Translations under genes and position numbers: made by a program
The notes under the pieces: model-generated
Databases searched by the model: none
The model's input: only the letters and a program-made list of their open reading frames with translations
Told to the model about the DNA's origin: nothing
Assembly (NCBI RefSeq): GCF_937958065.1
Contig: NZ_CALFXI010000027.1
Span: 1-64,000 of the forward strand
From: an uncultured Steroidobacter sp.
GTDB lineage: Bacteria; Pseudomonadota; Gammaproteobacteria; Steroidobacterales; Steroidobacteraceae
Reading direction: 5' to 3'
DNA: 64,000 bases
Shown here: one piece after another, positions 17,267 through 26,480 of the stretch
Position numbering within the stretch: the stretch's first letter is position 1
How the letters are laid out: each line of letters opens with the position of its first letter

Positions 17267-17733
17267 TGTTCACCTGGGCGATAGAAGTCTGTGAGCCGTC
17301 CTTCGATGGCGAAGCCCGCGCACTCCGCCGCACTCGCGGCCGCGCGCTCGTATTCGCTCAAAAACATGACGATCTTCAATGTACCGGGGCGGATGGAGCA
17401 CGCCTCCGCGATCAGCGCATTGAAGAGCATCACCCAATGGTCTTTGGCCGGCGCCTGCTGGAGTGCGAGCGGATGGCGAATCTTCCAGCACGAATGGTCG
17501 CGACCATTGCCGTTGCCGTACAACGCCATGTGTGCGACGGCTTGCGGGCGCTCTTCGCCGCAGAAGAGCCCGTACCACTTGCCGGTTTGGTGATTGGCGA
17601 GTCGCAGGACATACGAGCCGGCATCCTGCGTTCCGAGCACGTTGTGCGGATAGGGATAGCAGCTCGCCATTTCAATGGCGGCTTGCAACGCACCCCACTG
17701 CTGCGCGGCTATTGCCCGTACGCATTCCTCCAT
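17191..17733 (-). CDS. GNAT-like acetyltransferase
   Basis: 180 residues, with an excellent ribosome site (GGAGGAGG) just before ATG 17733. The C-terminal part has a GNAT-like helix and strand (AAASAAECAGFAIEGRLTDFYRPGEQCVVFGQ), and a HWVMLFNALIAEA helix precedes it. The N-terminal part, with several Cys, His and Trp residues, is less familiar. It would N-acetylate an amine or peptide using acetyl-CoA if active. It lies 13 bases downstream of the radical SAM gene in one transcript. The family assignment is moderate. Confidence 0.6.
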   Translation of the reverse strand: MEECVRAIAAQQWGALQAAIEMASCYPYPHNVLGTQDAGSYVLRLANHQTGKWYGLFCGEERPQAVAHMALYGNGNGRDHSCWKIRHPLALQQAPAKDHWVMLFNALIAEACSIRPGTLKIVMFLSEYERAAASAAECAGFAIEGRLTDFYRPGEQCVVFGQTVRCAQPDYPPVTSIHHG

Positions 17734-17746
17734 GATGCCTCCTCCC

Positions 17747-18691
17747 TCAAGGCTCTCGACAGCGTTCGCAGCGCACGCAGACCGGATAGTTGCTCAGCTC
17801 ATTGCTCGCGTGCGCAAGATAGAACTTACGGTACTCCTCGCTGCAAAAAATCTCCTGCAGCGACTGCTCGCGCAGATTGCCCAAGGGCACGCTTGCATCG
17901 AAATCGAAGCAGCAAGGAATGACGTGCAGGTCCCACGTGACCTGCAGGATCCGGTAGCGCAACCCCCAGATGACGGAGCAAGCGTCGAGCGTCCCCGCAC
18001 GGTTGTAGGCACGCCCTGAGCCATAATTGTGCAGCGGGCGCTCGCGTATGAACTCGACCCCCAGCGACATCATCCATTCGTAGTGCGCGCGGACGACCTC
18101 CTCCGACGCGCCGGGCTGTTTGATGTGCTCGTGCTCCGGAAATCTTCGCACCACGATGCGCAACTTGCTGCCCATCCTGGCGCGCGCCCGCACCAGCAGC
18201 TCGAGATTCTTCTTTGCAAGCTCGAAGCGGTCCACCCCGTGCGCGAGCTCGTAGGAGCGCTCATCCGCGCCATAGAAGCTTACTTCGATGTGCGCGAGGC
18301 CGGCGCCGACCAGTGCGCTCAATCGGCTCGCTGGAATCGCGCAGCCCAGCGTCGAATAGATCGTCGGAATGGCCTCGGCCCAGCGCTCCTTGAGCACCGC
18401 GACCTTCGCGGGCAACTGCGCATCGAGCAAAGGCTCGCCGAAGCCATGCAGATCGACGCGCCCCGCATGTGTGCCTACGCGCTCGAGCACCAGCTCGAAG
18501 TCCGACAGCGGCATGAAGCCAAGCGGCCGGGTGAGACTCTCGCGCGGACAGAAAAAACATTTGTAACCGCAGTGCGCAGTGTTCTCGATGCGCACCTGTT
18601 CGAAGGTCAGCGGGTGACCCGGCACGGACAGCGTCGTGTCTGCGTCGATCTGCGGGTTCATGGCCAGCCGTGGCCCAGTCGATGTTTGCAT
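17747..18691 (-). CDS. Radical SAM enzyme with SPASM-like C-terminus
   Basis: 314 residues from ATG 18691 (a longer frame reaches 18862 with a doubtful N-terminus). The radical SAM cluster motif is CGYKCFFC (Cys41, 45, 48), followed by the glycine-rich DLHGFGEPLLD strand. A C-terminal set of cysteines (CSVIWGLRY, VIPCCFDF, and VCVRCERC near the end) matches a SPASM/twitch auxiliary cluster. Such enzymes modify peptides, nucleosides or sugars by radical chemistry. It is the first gene of the leftward four-gene operon and is divergent from the glycosyltransferase operon. No obvious precursor peptide was found beside it. Confidence 0.88.
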   Translation of the reverse strand: MQTSTGPRLAMNPQIDADTTLSVPGHPLTFEQVRIENTAHCGYKCFFCPRESLTRPLGFMPLSDFELVLERVGTHAGRVDLHGFGEPLLDAQLPAKVAVLKERWAEAIPTIYSTLGCAIPASRLSALVGAGLAHIEVSFYGADERSYELAHGVDRFELAKKNLELLVRARARMGSKLRIVVRRFPEHEHIKQPGASEEVVRAHYEWMMSLGVEFIRERPLHNYGSGRAYNRAGTLDACSVIWGLRYRILQVTWDLHVIPCCFDFDASVPLGNLREQSLQEIFCSEEYRKFYLAHASNELSNYPVCVRCERCREP

Positions 18692-18977
18692 CACGTGACA
18701 GGAGTCCTTTCCACCAGCGCGAGACGAAAACTGCGCCGCATGATTGACCCGTTTTGAAGACGAGTCAACAGCAAAAGATCGAAGCACGCGCGTGCCCACT
18801 CGACGTGACTCCGAGAGCGCATGCTCGAAGCGCGATCGCTCGTCATATATTTTTTGCAGCAAGTACTGGCGTGAGTCACCGATCCTTGACGCACGCGCAT
18901 CGAGCCGGTATCAAGCTGACGAACGTGTTTTCACTGGACGCTGCAACTCGCCCCTGAGACTCTGCTCGGCATTCCTC
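18692..18977. promoter_or_regulatory. Bidirectional promoter region of the biosynthetic locus
   Basis: This gap between the radical SAM operon (leftward) and the glycosyltransferase operon (rightward) has an AT-rich core at about 18845-18857 (CATATATTTTTT). Frames through it give no recognisable peptide. It probably drives both operons. Confidence 0.4.
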
Positions 18978-19805
18978 GTGTCACTTTCTCTTGTCATTCC
19001 CTGGCGTGGACGGTCCCAGCTCGGGATGACTATCGCCACGCTGGTGCGGGAAACCGATGCTATCGGCGGCGAGGTAATCATCGCCAATCACGGTGGAGAC
19101 ACAGCGCAGCTGAGCGCGCTGCTCGGCGCTCATACAAGCGCAGTTCAAATCGCCACCATCCCCAGCGACAGCTACTTCAGCAAGACCTGCGCGATGAATG
19201 TCGGCGGCTTCCTCTCCCGACACGATGTGCTCTTTTTCTGTGACTGCGACATCATCCCCGAGCCCGGCACGGTGGCGCACCTGGCGGCAGCGGTGCGCAA
19301 CAGAAGCGACGCCTTCGCCACAATCAAGCGGGTGCGAGAGTCCGATCCGCCCGGAGACAAGGCCGGCCACATCACCCGCTTCGATTACTGCATGAGACTG
19401 ACCACCCGCACCGGGCGGCAGGTCTGTATCGACAATCACGCACAGGACCTGCCAGCGGGATATCGCAATGCTCCGGGCCTGCTGTGCGTGAGGCGAGCGC
19501 ATTTCATCGAGATTCGCGGCTACAACTCGCGCCTGGCCGGCTGGGGCTGGGAAGATCAGGACATGATCTGCAGGCTGACTCTCGGCCTCGGCCTGCAGCG
19601 CGTCGACGAAGGTGAGGTGATCCACGTTTCCCACAGCGATGCGGAACGAACCTTCGCGTACGAAGACACGGACCGATGGATCAGCCGGGATCGCGCGTTT
19701 CGCCGCTCGCTCGCGCGCTACGACGAAGGCGATTTCCTCGGCACGCTCGACAGCGACGTTTCAGACAGTCTCGATATCCTGTCATCGTCCCCACCGCGTT
19801 CTTGA
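18978..19805 (+). CDS. Glycosyltransferase (GT-A fold, GT2-like with GT7-type C-terminal region)
   Basis: 275 residues from a GTG at 18978, chosen because the family fold begins at SLSLVIPWRGR; the frame is open upstream but that part is not protein-like. A GT-A nucleotide-sugar domain has FFCDCDIIPEPG with the DxD at 89-91. The C-terminal segment APGLLCVRRAHFIEIRGYN and AGWGWEDQDMICRL match the galactosyltransferase-like acceptor region seen in chondroitin-polymerase-type enzymes. It would transfer a sugar from a UDP donor. It is the first of three rightward genes with the PhyH-type dioxygenase and the SDR. Confidence 0.82.
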   Translation: MSLSLVIPWRGRSQLGMTIATLVRETDAIGGEVIIANHGGDTAQLSALLGAHTSAVQIATIPSDSYFSKTCAMNVGGFLSRHDVLFFCDCDIIPEPGTVAHLAAAVRNRSDAFATIKRVRESDPPGDKAGHITRFDYCMRLTTRTGRQVCIDNHAQDLPAGYRNAPGLLCVRRAHFIEIRGYNSRLAGWGWEDQDMICRLTLGLGLQRVDEGEVIHVSHSDAERTFAYEDTDRWISRDRAFRRSLARYDEGDFLGTLDSDVSDSLDILSSSPPRS

Positions 19806-19864
19806 CGCATACCCCAGGTGCCGAGCACTTCAACTCGCTGCCGCTGCGCCTAGAGGAGTCGAGC

Positions 19865-20686
19865 ATGCAGTTGCCCAACTCACCGTCCTGGTCAGAATCC
19901 TACCGGGCGAATGGCTACTTCGGACCCCGTGCCGTCTTTTCCGCGCAAGAGCTGTTGCAGCTGAACATCGTTCCTATCGTTCGAAGCCTGGATCGCAGCG
20001 ATAACGGATGGGCCAGGAACCGGCACATGGATCATGCCGAGATACAACGCCTGGTTTTCGATGCGCGCCTCGTCGCACTCGTGAAAGCACTGATTCCCGG
20101 CGATCTAATGCTTTGGCGGACGAATATATTCGAGGTCCCGAGTAACGGTGCGGGCTTTGTCTGGCATCGCGATACGTACCCCGGACTGGTGAGTGACGAG
20201 CTCCCGGACGAGCGCGCCTGTTCCATCCAGGTGAACCTTTCTTCCTCCAGCTCACAGAATGCCGTAGCTGTGATACCGGGCAGTCATCGCAGGACCGATC
20301 TCGAGCTGGTCGATCAGGGATACGTCCACTGCCCCTCTTTGGGTAAGAAAGGTCATGGGAGCACCTGGGGTGTTCCGAGAGCCGCGCGGCAGGTAGCTAT
20401 ACCTCTTTTGCCGGGCGAGTGCTTCGTGTTCCATCCGTGTCTGCTTCACGCCTCGGCGAAGGGGCGCGGCTTCAGCGCGCAGATCGCGCAAGCGTTCCTC
20501 AGAGGAGATCGGAGCTGGTTCACCAGTACGAGCCTGGAAGATATCTCGGACGCGGCGGAGTCGGCTGAGTGGAGATACTCCATCACGCTTCGCCTGGCAT
20601 CACCCGCCGCGATTATCTCGACCGCCGCTTTCGAGGAATGCCGCGGCCGGGGGCGCGTCTTGGCATGGGAAGCGATCGAGTCATGA
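19865..20686 (+). CDS. PhyH-type Fe(II)/2-oxoglutarate dioxygenase
   Basis: 273 residues from ATG 19865, with GAGGAG just upstream. The iron-binding facial triad is visible: His101 and Asp103 in WHRDTYPG, and His195 in FHPCLLHAS. VIPGSHR is the usual phytanoyl-CoA dioxygenase loop. The family hydroxylates aliphatic carbons in natural products and lipids. Its stop overlaps the start of the SDR (ATGA), which supports the order hydroxylation then oxidation of the new alcohol, though that order is inference. Confidence 0.85.
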   Translation: MQLPNSPSWSESYRANGYFGPRAVFSAQELLQLNIVPIVRSLDRSDNGWARNRHMDHAEIQRLVFDARLVALVKALIPGDLMLWRTNIFEVPSNGAGFVWHRDTYPGLVSDELPDERACSIQVNLSSSSSQNAVAVIPGSHRRTDLELVDQGYVHCPSLGKKGHGSTWGVPRAARQVAIPLLPGECFVFHPCLLHASAKGRGFSAQIAQAFLRGDRSWFTSTSLEDISDAAESAEWRYSITLRLASPAAIISTAAFEECRGRGRVLAWEAIES

Positions 20687-21459
20687 GTGCCGACAACAGC
20701 ATGGATGCGCCCGAGAAAAAGCTGTTTGCCGACCGGGTCATCGTCATCACCGGTGCCGGTGGTCTCATCGGTCGCGCCTTAGCGCTCGGATTCTTGAACG
20801 ATGGCGCGTACGTGGTCGGTGTTGGAAGAAAGGCGGAGCCGCTGGAGGACATGTTTCGGCCTTACTCGTCTCAGGTGATGTGCCTGGAAGCGGACCTGTC
20901 GGAGGTGAAGGCCTGCACCGAGGTCATCGATACGATCTGTCGGCAAATGGGTCGAATCGACGTGCTGGTGAATGCGGCGGGGCTTTCTGGCGCCGGAAAT
21001 TTTTTGGAGGTGGAGCTTCGGCAGTGGGTCGATACGTTCGCCGTCAATTTGCTGAGTGTCGCCGCATGCTCGTACGCCGCTCTGCCGGGCATGATCAGGC
21101 GGCGCCATGGCCGCATCGTCAATTTTGGAACGCGGTTGTCGATGCGCTGCCGAACCGGACTGGCCGCCTACGCTGTATCGAAGAATGCCATGAGCTCTCT
21201 AACGCGGGCGCTGGCGAAGGAACTGCGTGCAGAGCACCCGTACATTCTTGTGAATGACATCATTCCCGGCCTGACCCGCGCGGAAGCCATCAATGGCGCG
21301 CAACGGCCCGAGGCCGTCTACCCCTCCGTCCGCGACATGGTGCTACTCGAGGATGGCACGCGCTCGGGACAAGTGTACTTTCGAGGTCATTGGTACGAGT
21401 ACAGCTCCAGCTTCGACCCCGTCGATCCTGCGGGCCCCGATCAGATGCCGCTCGCTTAG
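20683..21459 (+). CDS. Short-chain dehydrogenase/reductase
   Basis: 258 residues from ATG 20683, overlapping the dioxygenase stop. The Rossmann motif TGAGGLIG (23-30), the NAAG motif, and the catalytic YxxxK (YAVSK) are present. It is a classical NAD(P)-dependent SDR that oxidises an alcohol or reduces a ketone. As the last gene of the glycosyltransferase-PhyH-SDR operon it may act on a hydroxyl introduced by the PhyH enzyme or on a sugar. Confidence 0.85.
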   Translation: MSADNSMDAPEKKLFADRVIVITGAGGLIGRALALGFLNDGAYVVGVGRKAEPLEDMFRPYSSQVMCLEADLSEVKACTEVIDTICRQMGRIDVLVNAAGLSGAGNFLEVELRQWVDTFAVNLLSVAACSYAALPGMIRRRHGRIVNFGTRLSMRCRTGLAAYAVSKNAMSSLTRALAKELRAEHPYILVNDIIPGLTRAEAINGAQRPEAVYPSVRDMVLLEDGTRSGQVYFRGHWYEYSSSFDPVDPAGPDQMPLA

Positions 21460-22166
21460 ACTTCGAGATCCACTCTGAGCTCCCCTTCGAGCACATCGCC
21501 GCCACCACCCCCACATGCCGCTTCTTGCGCCCCGAGGGCCGTGGATATCTATCGACTATCGCGCACATCCCACATGGCGCCACCTTGGACGCGCTACATA
21601 GCTATACGAGCCTGTTCCGGATCACGCGCTTCACAATCTTGAATGCTGCAATCTTCTATCCTATTGAATCTTCGGCCCCAATGAGCGCGGACTCGACGCC
21701 GTGACGTGGTCAAGAATGTCTGCAATCTGAATCCCAAGCCCTGTGCCGATCGCGGCGACCTTCTCCTCACCCGTGCATTCAGCGCCCGCCTCAAGTGCGC
21801 TTCCGAGAGCGGAATGAGTCAGTCCAAACACTCTCTGCGAAAGGTCCAATGACGCGCTCGCAGATGGAATTAGCTTCGGACTGCGCGGCGTGCTTTCGTA
21901 CCCCAGCGTCCCAACGGATGCTAGGCCAATCCAAACAGCGTGACAGCAGGCCAACGTCAGTCGGGTTGCTGTCTCACTCGCCTCAGCTTCGCCCCGCGTT
22001 CCCCGGCACAGACGCTTTGCCTCGAATCGGCCGAACACGATCAGTCGAGTCTTTTCCAAGTTGGGTCAATCTGGAGGTTAGTCGCCTTCAAGTGCCGCGC
22101 GAAAGCGACGTCCCCCAGCCTGTGAATCAGATTAGACCGCCGGGCCCAGCCGATGTACCGTGTGCC
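21460..22166. other. 700-bp stretch without a supportable gene
   Basis: Frames on both strands (minus 21661-22059 and plus 21390-21704) read through here. Neither shows a domain, ribosome site or composition that settles the matter. The minus frame is the better candidate for a small unknown protein, but I do not call it. Confidence 0.3.
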
Positions 22167-22391
22167 ATGGACCGCACCATGCTCCTCGACCACCTAGCCC
22201 AGGCTGAGCGTCACGTCGCGCAAGGTGATGGGCACATCCTGCGTCAGCGCGCACTAATCGACAGGCTGCATCGCGATGGTCACGAGACATCTATCGCGGA
22301 AGACCTGCTGCGCAGATTCGAAGAGATCCAACGAATGCACATCGCTGACCGTGATCGCCTACGGCGCGAACTGGAAGCGCTGACGTACTAA
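22167..22391 (+). CDS. Small helical hypothetical protein
   Basis: 74 residues from the internal ATG at 22167; the frame is open far upstream, but only this part is protein-like. It is almost entirely charged helix (LLDHLAQAERHVAQGDGHILRQ, then a second helix ending in RDRLRRELEAL). Similar short proteins of about 70 residues with this AERHVAQG-like opening are common in alpha- and gammaproteobacteria and have no assigned role. It stands alone. Confidence 0.65.
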   Translation: MDRTMLLDHLAQAERHVAQGDGHILRQRALIDRLHRDGHETSIAEDLLRRFEEIQRMHIADRDRLRRELEALTY

Positions 22392-22623
22392 GCGAGCCCA
22401 CCGAGACCCTCGTGGCGTGATGAGCAATTAAGATCACTTTTGGATCGTCCCGAGCGTACCGCGGGCATCAGCCTGCAAGCATCGAGTCAGGGACTGCGAT
22501 GCTTCAGATGCCTCCCAACAGCATCACCTTGGACTCAAATCGACGCGGCGCGATCAGCTTCCAGGCTTCCGACGACCGTGCTAAGACTGCGAGCCGGGCT
22601 TGCGCCTCGTTGAGGACAGCAAA

Positions 22624-23601
22624 ATGCGCGCTTTGCTCGTGGTGCTCGGGCTGCTCTGCCTGCCATGCATGGCAGATGACTTCGCGCCGCTCGTGGTGGA
22701 AAAGAAAATTGCTCTGCCCGGAGTGAACGGACGAATCGATCATCTTGCCGTGGACGCGTCTCGTCAGCGGCTCTACGTCGCGGCGCTGGGCAACAATACG
22801 CTGGAGATCATCGACCTCGCAGCAGGCAAGCGCGGCAGCAGCACGAAGGGATTCAACGAGCCTCAAGGCGTCGCCATCATGCCGGGCACGGGCGCAGTGT
22901 ATGTCGCGAACGGTGGTGACGGCTCACTGCATATCCTGCCGCAGACAGAGCCCACTTCTGCTCAGGTCATCAAGCTCGGTGATGAAGCGGACAACGTTCG
23001 GATCGATTCCAGCCAGCACCTGGTGTACGTAGGCTACGGACGCGGCGCGCTGGCGGTCATCGATCCAGGAACCCACCGCAACATCGCGGATATCCCGCTC
23101 AAAGGGCACCCGGAGAGTTTCCAACTCGATCGGGTGGGCTCGCGCGTGTTCGTCAACGTACCGGACGCCGGTGAAATTGCCGTGCTCGATCGCGCGACTC
23201 GCAAGCAGATCGCAAGCTGGCCAACCGGCGACCTGCGGGCCAACTTTGCCATGGCATTGGACGAGGATCACCAGCAGCTCCTAGTCTCATTCAGACGGCC
23301 TGCGATGCTCGCCGCCTTCAGTATTGCGACCGGCAAGGAGCTGGCACGCGTACAGGGTTGCAGCGATGCGGATGATCTGTTTGTCGACGCGAAGCGCGAG
23401 CGCGCCTATCTGAGCTGCGGCGAAGGATTCATCGATGTGTTCTCGATGCATGAAAAGGCCTATTCCCGCGAGAGCCGGTTACAAACCGTCCCGGGCGCGA
23501 GAACGGCATTGTTCTCGCGCGATCTCGATCGACTCTTCGTGGCGGCGCCAGCGCACGGATCTCAATCAGCTGCCATCTGGGTACTGCGCCCAACGGAATG
23601 A
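22624..23601 (+). CDS. YncE-like secreted beta-propeller protein
   Basis: 325 residues from ATG 22624, eight bases after GAGG. A signal peptide (ALLVVLGLLCLPCMA) leads to repeated propeller blades with RLYVAALGNNTLEIIDL, AVYVANGGDGSLHIL and LVYVGYGRGALAVIDP, the YVTN/YncE pattern. Such proteins lie in the periplasm or outside the cell and bind ligands or DNA; enzymatic roles are rare. The stop overlaps the start of the broken gene that follows (ATGA), so the two were one operon. Confidence 0.85.
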   Translation: MRALLVVLGLLCLPCMADDFAPLVVEKKIALPGVNGRIDHLAVDASRQRLYVAALGNNTLEIIDLAAGKRGSSTKGFNEPQGVAIMPGTGAVYVANGGDGSLHILPQTEPTSAQVIKLGDEADNVRIDSSQHLVYVGYGRGALAVIDPGTHRNIADIPLKGHPESFQLDRVGSRVFVNVPDAGEIAVLDRATRKQIASWPTGDLRANFAMALDEDHQQLLVSFRRPAMLAAFSIATGKELARVQGCSDADDLFVDAKRERAYLSCGEGFIDVFSMHEKAYSRESRLQTVPGARTALFSRDLDRLFVAAPAHGSQSAAIWVLRPTE

Positions 23602-24270
23602 CGCAAGTGAAGCGCGCTGGCAGCTTGCTTGCATTGTTGTGCGGATTTCACATCGAGTGCACCTGGGCCTATCGGCCCTTTGAGGGCACCGACGCCGACG
23701 TCGCCGCTCCCGTGGGTCGTGCCAGCGGTCGTCGCAAACTACGGATTCAACCCCGACCGCGAGGTGATCCTCGAAGGGAAGCTGGTCGCGATGCGCGATG
23801 CCGCGCCCCACAGCTCCCGCTGGGCTCTCGAAAGCACCGCGCTCTCGATCGCCCAGATCTTTCGCCGCGGAAGCCTCCAGGAGCAGGAAGGCATAAGCGT
23901 CGCGGGAGAATGCGGGCTGCTGCTTCCAACGATTCACGCTGAGCACGGCGTCGGTGCAACCTGCATCCTGATCGGTTCCGAGCGCTGGCCGGCTACCACT
24001 CTGCATGTAAACGCCGGCGTGAGCAGAACACGCGAGAACGATTGGGTGCAGTTGTTGAATGTGATCCTGGAAGCTCCTGACCACTGGAGAGTTCGGCCCG
24101 TCTCGGAGCTCTCGGTGGAGCGGACGGCGACGGAGACCGTGCGCGGCGCCCTGTTGGGATTGATCTGGACGCGACACGAGGAACTCGCTCTCGATGCGGC
24201 CGTTCGGTATGAGACGGCCGGGAACGAGCATGGCTGGGAGATTCGAGCTGGTTTCACCTGGACTCGCTGA
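23598..24270 (+). pseudogene. Broken outer-membrane-type protein gene (deletion with frameshift)
   Basis: The gene starts at ATG 23598 with a signal peptide and a mature start YRPFEGTDADVA. That frame then degenerates near 23705. The rest of the protein continues in another frame: VVANYGFNPDREVILEGKLV through to EIRAGFTWTR at 24270. In intact homologues, as I recall them, a stretch of about 20 residues joins these two parts, so a small deletion that also shifts the frame is the simplest explanation. The intact family looks like a secreted or outer-membrane beta-rich protein. It overlaps the YncE-like gene. A sequencing error cannot be excluded. Confidence 0.65.
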
Positions 24271-24438
24271 TGCCAGTCGAGTCATGGATACCCTCCGGGC
24301 CACCCTGATTCGACTGCCACTGACGACCTTCGCCGATCAGCCGGCCATGACCCTTGATCCGGACCAATGCGGGCCCCAGATCGAGAGGTATGCTCCAATC
24401 ATCTCGAGAGCTTCACTCTATAGAGACGCGCCAGACGG

Positions 24439-24930
24439 ATGTCCGACACTACCCTCACTGACGAACAACGTCGTGCGGCCATTGTTCAGCAGATGCGCGA
24501 GCAAACCGGCATCGACGAAGCCATGATCGAGCAGCTCGTTCGCGGCTTCTATGCGCGCATCCGCACGGATGACCTGCTCGGGCCCATTTTCAGTTCGCGC
24601 ATTCACGACTGGGAACCCCACCTGCAACGCATGTGCGCATTCTGGTCGTCCGTCGTATTGTCGAGCGACGATTATCACGGCCAACCGATGCGCATGCATC
24701 TGCCACTGCCCGTCGACGCCCGGCACTTCGATCGCTGGCTCAGCCTGTTCGAGCAAACCGCGCGGGATCTGTTCAATGACCAGATAGCAGACTGTTTCGT
24801 GGACCGCGCGCGCCGGATCGCAACGAGTCTCGAGCTCGGCATTGCCAGCAGCCACGGCGTGCTGCTTGGGAAAGGCGAACGATTCGACCGCCGGCAAGCA
24901 CGAGACCTCTGGAAATGTCTGAAACGATGA
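24439..24930 (+). CDS. Group III truncated haemoglobin
   Basis: 163 residues. The fold markers are present: a B-helix Tyr in RGFYARIRTDDLLGPIF (Tyr38), the FWSSVV helix, and the proximal histidine in MRMHLPLP (His87), with HFDRWLSLFEQT afterwards. This spacing matches group III truncated globins, which bind oxygen or nitric oxide. The 170-bp gap upstream has no other gene. It may serve nitrosative or microaerobic stress handling. It is convergent with the FAD monooxygenase gene. Confidence 0.9.
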   Translation: MSDTTLTDEQRRAAIVQQMREQTGIDEAMIEQLVRGFYARIRTDDLLGPIFSSRIHDWEPHLQRMCAFWSSVVLSSDDYHGQPMRMHLPLPVDARHFDRWLSLFEQTARDLFNDQIADCFVDRARRIATSLELGIASSHGVLLGKGERFDRRQARDLWKCLKR

Positions 24931-24968
24931 CGGCAGTTGCGCTGTCCTCTCAACCGCGAGCTCGCGAG

Positions 24969-26465
24969 CTATCCTCCCCCCATCACCCGATCAAGATAGT
25001 CTTCCAACGCCGGCAGCTCGCGTGACGCCACGATCGCGCCGATGTACCCGTCAGGCCTGACGAGCACCCAGTCACCGGCGGAAACGCCATACGCGTCCTT
25101 GAAATAGCCGCGGTCGTCGATCAAATCGCCGCGCGTCCCGAAGGTGTGAACGCGCAGCCCCGCCCGAGCGCACACTCGATCTCGATCGACGTCGTAGCCC
25201 AGCAGCGTCCAGTGCGGCCCTGCAAACAAATCGAACAAGCGCTTCCCCTGCCCGCCGGCGCCACGTATCGGCGCATCGGGCGCGCGATTGCCAGCTAGCA
25301 CGCCGTTATCGCGCGAAGGCATCTCCAATGCCAGCGACGAAGCGGGATAGCCGATGTCGAGTTGGTGAACTTCACGCCCGCGACGAACCTCGCCGCGCTT
25401 GGCCGCGTCAAGCAGCTTCGTGGAAAGGCCCAACACGCTCGCGGCTACCGGTCGTCGCTCGTCCTCGTAAGTGTCGAGCAGTGCATCCCACCTTCCACCG
25501 ATCACGGCGTCGAGTTTCCAGCCCAGGTTGTATGCGTCCTGAACGCTCGTGTTCAGTCCCTGACCGCCGGTTGGCGGGTGAATGTGGGCGGCATCGCCGA
25601 CGAGAAGCACACGGCCAACGCGAAAACGGTCCGCGAGCCGTGCATTCATGTTGTATGCCGAGGCCCACGAGACCGACTCGATGCGAATGTCCGCTCGCCC
25701 GGTGCGCTCGGCCACCATCGCGGCGAGACCTCGGGCAGATAGATCCACATCGCCTTCGACGGGAATGGGCGCCTGCAGCTGAAACAGATCGGTGCCCGCG
25801 AGCGGGCACACTCCCAACTGCGTTTCCATCGAGCGGCTGTTGAAATTGTGCCAGGCGGTGCGATCGAGACCCGTCAGTACAACATCGGCAACCAATGCAC
25901 GCACGCCCAGGGTCTTCCCGGGAAAACCCACCTCGATCGCATTACGGACGAAGCTGCGTCCACCGTCCGCTCCAATGAGATAGCGCACGCGTATCTGTTC
26001 TTCTCCGCGCTTGGTACTGACGCGCGCAGAGACACCCTCGTCGTCCTGTTCGAAGCCGATCAACTCGCACCCGAATTCAACCGCGTGCCCGAGCTCAGCC
26101 AGTCGTTCGCGCATCACGCGCTCGGTGAGGAACTGCGGAAGCATGAGCGGCATGTGATATGGCTCGGCAGGTGTGGACTCGAAGGGCTCGATGAGATCCG
26201 AGTCGACGTAGCTACCGTCGCTGCGATATTCCCGCCGCGGTGGATACACGCCGCCACGCGCGACGACGCGATCGAGAATGCCGAGATCTTCGAAGATCTC
26301 CTGCGTGCGCGGCTGGATGCCCTTACCGCGCGAGCCGCGGAACGGCTCCTCGAGCTTGTCGATCAATCGAAACCGCACACCGCGCCGCGCCAGGTCGATC
26401 GCGAGAGTGAGTCCGGCGGCGCCGGCACCGCATATCAATACGTCCGTTGCATGGTGCTCGATCAT
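24969..26465 (-). CDS. FAD-dependent aromatic-ring monooxygenase (PheA/TfdB/MhpA type)
   Basis: 498 residues from ATG 26465, with GGAG six bases upstream (in-frame starts at 26477 and 26492 are less likely). The FAD-binding GAGAAGLTLAIDLARRG, the second Rossmann DG motif (LIGADGGRS), and the GD motif VLLVGDAAHIHPPTGGQGLN are intact, and a thioredoxin-like C-terminal domain is present. This group A flavoprotein family hydroxylates phenols and related aromatics using NAD(P)H. A MarR gene reads divergently 44 bases away, the usual pairing for control by an aromatic ligand. Confidence 0.88.
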   Translation of the reverse strand: MIEHHATDVLICGAGAAGLTLAIDLARRGVRFRLIDKLEEPFRGSRGKGIQPRTQEIFEDLGILDRVVARGGVYPPRREYRSDGSYVDSDLIEPFESTPAEPYHMPLMLPQFLTERVMRERLAELGHAVEFGCELIGFEQDDEGVSARVSTKRGEEQIRVRYLIGADGGRSFVRNAIEVGFPGKTLGVRALVADVVLTGLDRTAWHNFNSRSMETQLGVCPLAGTDLFQLQAPIPVEGDVDLSARGLAAMVAERTGRADIRIESVSWASAYNMNARLADRFRVGRVLLVGDAAHIHPPTGGQGLNTSVQDAYNLGWKLDAVIGGRWDALLDTYEDERRPVAASVLGLSTKLLDAAKRGEVRRGREVHQLDIGYPASSLALEMPSRDNGVLAGNRAPDAPIRGAGGQGKRLFDLFAGPHWTLLGYDVDRDRVCARAGLRVHTFGTRGDLIDDRGYFKDAYGVSAGDWVLVRPDGYIGAIVASRELPALEDYLDRVMGGG

Positions 26466-26480
26466 GCTTTGCTCCATAGT

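Noticed and set aside
18754..18957. A 67-codon plus-strand frame next to the radical SAM gene, tested as a RiPP precursor
   Set aside because: No leader-core pattern, no ribosome site, and it overlaps the likely promoter.
21661..22059. A 132-codon minus-strand frame downstream of the SDR
   Set aside because: Partly protein-like but no recognisable family and no supporting start; left as unannotated sequence.
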